From the NCBI GenBank assembly GCA_944387015.1, contig CALXDH010000017.1, positions 1 to 52,561 on the forward strand: a stretch of 52,561 nucleotides of DNA, written 5' to 3'. The notes beneath the pieces are model-generated. The model searched no databases and was not told the DNA's origin. It saw only the letters and a program-made list of their open reading frames with translations. This stretch comes from an uncultured Oscillospiraceae bacterium. Its GTDB lineage: Bacteria > Bacillota > Clostridia > Oscillospirales > Oscillospiraceae. Below, piece after piece: positions 50,603-52,561 of this stretch. Each line of letters starts with the position of its first letter. Positions within the stretch are counted from its first letter, which is position 1. The translations under genes were made by a program, and so were the position numbers.

Positions 50603-51904
50603 TTACATTCCGTTTTCGGTGCTCTCCACAGCAGATCCCGCAGTCGCCGCAATTGTCTGCGCAGCGGGCGAATCTGCCTGCTGTACCGGATCGGACGTCG
50701 GCTTGCGGTATGTCCCCGCCAGCTTGCGCTCCACCCGGTCGGCTCCCGCGCTGCCTTCCGGATACGGGGTGGGCTGATAATCATTCCGGTCCGAACGGCT
50801 GCTGACGGAACAGGGAACGGCATCGACTTCCGCCAGACGAACTGTTCCCTCCTCTGTCCGCTCCACCGTCACCTGGATCACAGCGGTATCCTTGTCGGAG
50901 GGATTGCGGTTTCCGCCAAAGCAGAAGTTCCCCAGGCTGTAGAAAATGACGCCGTCATGATAGGACTCCATCGGCTGCAGAACATGGGGATGCGCGTTGT
51001 ACACAATATCCGCCCCGCAGTCAATGGTATAGCGGAACAGGCTCTTCTGATTTTCCGTAGGCGTATAGGAGCCCTCCGTCCCCGAGTGGAAGGCTGCGAT
51101 GACCACCTCAGCTCCCGCCTCCCGCAAGGATGTGATGCCCTTCTGAATCTGTGCACGGCCCAGGTGGTAAGCGGTATAAACGCCCACTTTCAGGCCGCGG
51201 TCCGTGGTATAGAGGAAGGTCTCCCCATCGCCTCCGGCGGCAACTCCCAGTTCCGCAAGCACTTGCCGGGTATCCGTCAGGCCCTCAGCTCCATAATCCA
51301 GACTGTGATTATTGGCCAGGGAGACCCCTTCCACGCTGCCTTCCGTGAGAATCTGCCCATACGCAGGCAAGCCGCGGAAGCGATATGTCTTATCCGCAGG
51401 GGTGTCTGCATCGGTCAGGGCGCATTCCAGATTCACGAAGGTGAAGTCATCTCCGGCAAACAAGTACTTCACACCTGCCAGGGGATAGGCGTAATCATCC
51501 CCCACTACGTCCGGAAAGTTGCCCGAACGGCTCCAGGTATCATGCTCGGCGCCCAATGTGCAATCACCGGCAAAGCTGAGCACAAACCGATCCGCCTGCG
51601 GATCCTGTTTCTCCGCTTCCGGAGACTCTTCATGAGAAGTCCCCTCTTCCTCCTGCACCGGTGCCGACAGGTGAAGCGGATAAAACAGCGAGTCGGAATC
51701 GTCCGGCGCCTGTTGCGCCAAACGAATGGGAAATCCAGCCTGTGCGCACCAGAGCAGTCCGCCCAGGCAACAAGCAATCGCCAGCACACCGGCTACAGGC
51801 GCCAGGCCACCTCTCTTGGAACACAGGCGTTTTCCGCCGCCGGAGAGCCTTTTTCCGCCCTTCTTGCTGCTCAGCCGTCTTCCCTTTCCGCTATACAGCT
51901 GCAT
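50603..51904 (-). CDS. CapA-family metallophosphatase-like protein, membrane anchored (433 aa)
   Basis: Extracytoplasmic protein with a basic N terminus and one helix (about 34-53), an acidic linker (about 66-104), then the CapA/PGA_cap domain. Motifs are FAGDCTLG at 111-118, VNLECALTD, LANNHSLDYG, and HPHVLQPME; these are the calcineurin-like metal-site segments. CapA relatives take part in poly-gamma-glutamate or other envelope polymer export, but most homologues in gut Firmicutes are uncharacterised and no pgs/cap partners are near. ATG 51904 follows GAGGAGG at 8 bases. Confidence 0.9.
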   Translation of the reverse strand: MQLYSGKGRRLSSKKGGKRLSGGGKRLCSKRGGLAPVAGVLAIACCLGGLLWCAQAGFPIRLAQQAPDDSDSLFYPLHLSAPVQEEEGTSHEESPEAEKQDPQADRFVLSFAGDCTLGAEHDTWSRSGNFPDVVGDDYAYPLAGVKYLFAGDDFTFVNLECALTDADTPADKTYRFRGLPAYGQILTEGSVEGVSLANNHSLDYGAEGLTDTRQVLAELGVAAGGDGETFLYTTDRGLKVGVYTAYHLGRAQIQKGITSLREAGAEVVIAAFHSGTEGSYTPTENQKSLFRYTIDCGADIVYNAHPHVLQPMESYHDGVIFYSLGNFCFGGNRNPSDKDTAVIQVTVERTEEGTVRLAEVDAVPCSVSSRSDRNDYQPTPYPEGSAGADRVERKLAGTYRKPTSDPVQQADSPAAQTIAATAGSAVESTENGM

Positions 51905-51943
51905 ACCGTTCACCTCCTCGGCACCACGGTTTCTGTTTAGGCC

Positions 51944-51971
51944 ATTTTATCGGATCTGCCGCAAAGGTCAA
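51944..51971 (-). promoter_or_regulatory. Promoter of the CapA-family gene
   Basis: Minus strand: -35 TTGACC (51966-51971), 16-base spacer, -10 TAAAAT (51944-51949). Confidence 0.65.
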
Positions 51972-52357
51972 CAACAAATAGTTACAATTTTCCCATTTTT
52001 TATTTCAAAATGTACTGGATCAGAGCGGCGGATCTTCCCATCTGCCCAGAATTTCCATCAAAACAGACCGCTTTCCCCGCCTACTCATAATGTCCGGACA
52101 TCCTCAGCTTCTGCAAAATCTTCTTACTGGTAAATATCTTTTGGCAGAAGGAATCTCGCCCCTAAAATCACACCATGTTATAAGAAGCCAAACGACTCCA
52201 TTCCACCGCCAAGAAAAAAGGAGGCGCAAAAAAGTACCGATTTCCGGATCATTCAATCCAAAAATCGGCACTCTCTGGTCCAAGCGGAATGATAGGACTT
52301 GGAAAAACCCAGTCATATCAACGGTTTTATCCAGCAATCAAGAGGTTTTTTATCCGT
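51972..52357. other. AT-rich gap with no convincing gene
   Basis: About 390 bases without a supported gene. Base composition is clearly richer in A and T than the preceding 50 kb. The only visible structure is a hairpin at 52229-52276, read here as the terminator of the partial gene that enters from the right. Short open frames at 52104-52337 (minus) and 52090-52416 (plus) lack ribosome sites. Confidence 0.55.
52224..52276 (-). terminator. Probable terminator of the partial gene at the window edge
   Basis: On the minus strand AGTGCCGATTT pairs with AAATCGGTACT (one mismatch), with an inner GGATT/GATCC pairing, then TTTTTTG. It lies about 80 bases after the stop at 52358. Confidence 0.65.
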
Positions 52358-52561
52358 TCAGATTATATAGTCTGAAATATTTTCAGTTTTTGTTTCTGCT
52401 TCCACTACCACTGTGACTTCTTCATCTCTTTTTTCAAGATCGCGAAAAAGTTCCAGCATGATTTCAACAGCTTCTCTCATTTCAGAAGGAATCTTCTCAA
52501 TGTTTTTTAGGACGATAGTAGTCGGAAATTCAAAGGAGCAGTGGAGCCAATCCCAAAGAGC
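52358..52561 (-). CDS. 3' end of an unidentified gene (at least 67 aa, cut by the window edge)
   Basis: An open frame enters from the right edge and ends at 52358. The visible tail is strongly charged: IPSEMREAVEIMLELFRDLE, followed by KRDEEVTVVVEAETKTENIS. It looks like a soluble helical protein end. Codons are A/T-rich (AAA, GAA, ATT) unlike the G/C-ending codons of the genes to the left, which suggests recent acquisition. There is no start codon in the window, and no family was recognised. Confidence 0.65.
   Translation of the reverse strand, partial: ALWDWLHCSFEFPTTIVLKNIEKIPSEMREAVEIMLELFRDLEKRDEEVTVVVEAETKTENISDYII

Noticed and set aside
52104-52337. Minus-strand frame of 77 codons with a hydrophobic middle
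   Set aside because: No ribosome site, runs through the terminator hairpin of the neighbouring partial gene; no start context.

Overview
The window looks like a G+C-rich, spore-forming member of the Firmicutes, most like the gut Clostridia related to Oscillospiraceae. This rests on Firmicute-style strong ribosome binding sites, an FMN riboswitch driving ribU, a CIRCE element before hsp20, a BusR-type regulator, spore-cortex hydrolases of the SleL and SleB types, and the neighbour pair yfmF/yfmH. The assignment is inference; no rRNA or other phylogenetic marker is present.

Layout. (1) 1 to about 3.15 kb is the right end of an integrative mobile element: an oriT-like set of inverted repeats, two tandem MobC-like relaxosome proteins, a structured non-coding stretch with two copies of the same dyad, a TnpW-like small protein and a large serine recombinase. 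(2) 3.2-7.6 kb, minus strand: operon yfmF-yfmH-lgt-folD. (3) 7.8-12.2 kb, plus strand: FMN riboswitch-ribU, dinB with 5-formyl-THF cyclo-ligase, and glyA; with folD this makes a one-carbon/folate-rich neighbourhood. (4) 12.3-13.1 kb: a ZIP metal transporter. (5) 13.2-22.3 kb, minus strand: a ten-gene Mrp/Mbh-type cation antiporter operon with four NuoL/M/N-like subunits and a split MrpA, followed upstream by a LysR regulator. (6) 23.6-31.3 kb, plus strand: a SleL-type cortex hydrolase, a BusR-like regulator with an OpuC/EgtU-type ABC importer, and an ECF sigma factor with a large membrane-anchored partner. (7) 31.4-39.8 kb: adenine deaminase, CIRCE-hsp20, a cysteine hydrolase (minus), an NSS sodium symporter, and an aconitase-like hydratase cotranscribed with NADP-isocitrate dehydrogenase. 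(8) 39.8-52.6 kb: mixed genes, including a membrane-anchored XRE protein, an ECF S component, a P-loop kinase with an unassigned N-terminal domain, a SleB-type hydrolase, a TIGR04255 protein, a diguanylate cyclase, ABC-F, an RluA-type pseudouridine synthase, two unknown genes, TetR, CapA and a partial AT-rich gene at the edge.

How the parts may work together. Several systems concern ion and water balance: the Mrp-type complex (Na+/H+), the BusR/Opu system (compatible solutes, probably c-di-AMP controlled), and the sodium-coupled NSS transporter, which would use the Na+ gradient that an Mrp-type complex could build. The aconitase/ICD pair would supply 2-oxoglutarate and NADPH for glutamate.

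The most unusual item is the Mrp/Mbh-type operon. All four antiporter-like subunits keep the Glu and Lys residues of the proton path, and no hydrogenase or quinone-reductase catalytic subunit is nearby. Genes were assigned by reading motifs only; no database search was run.
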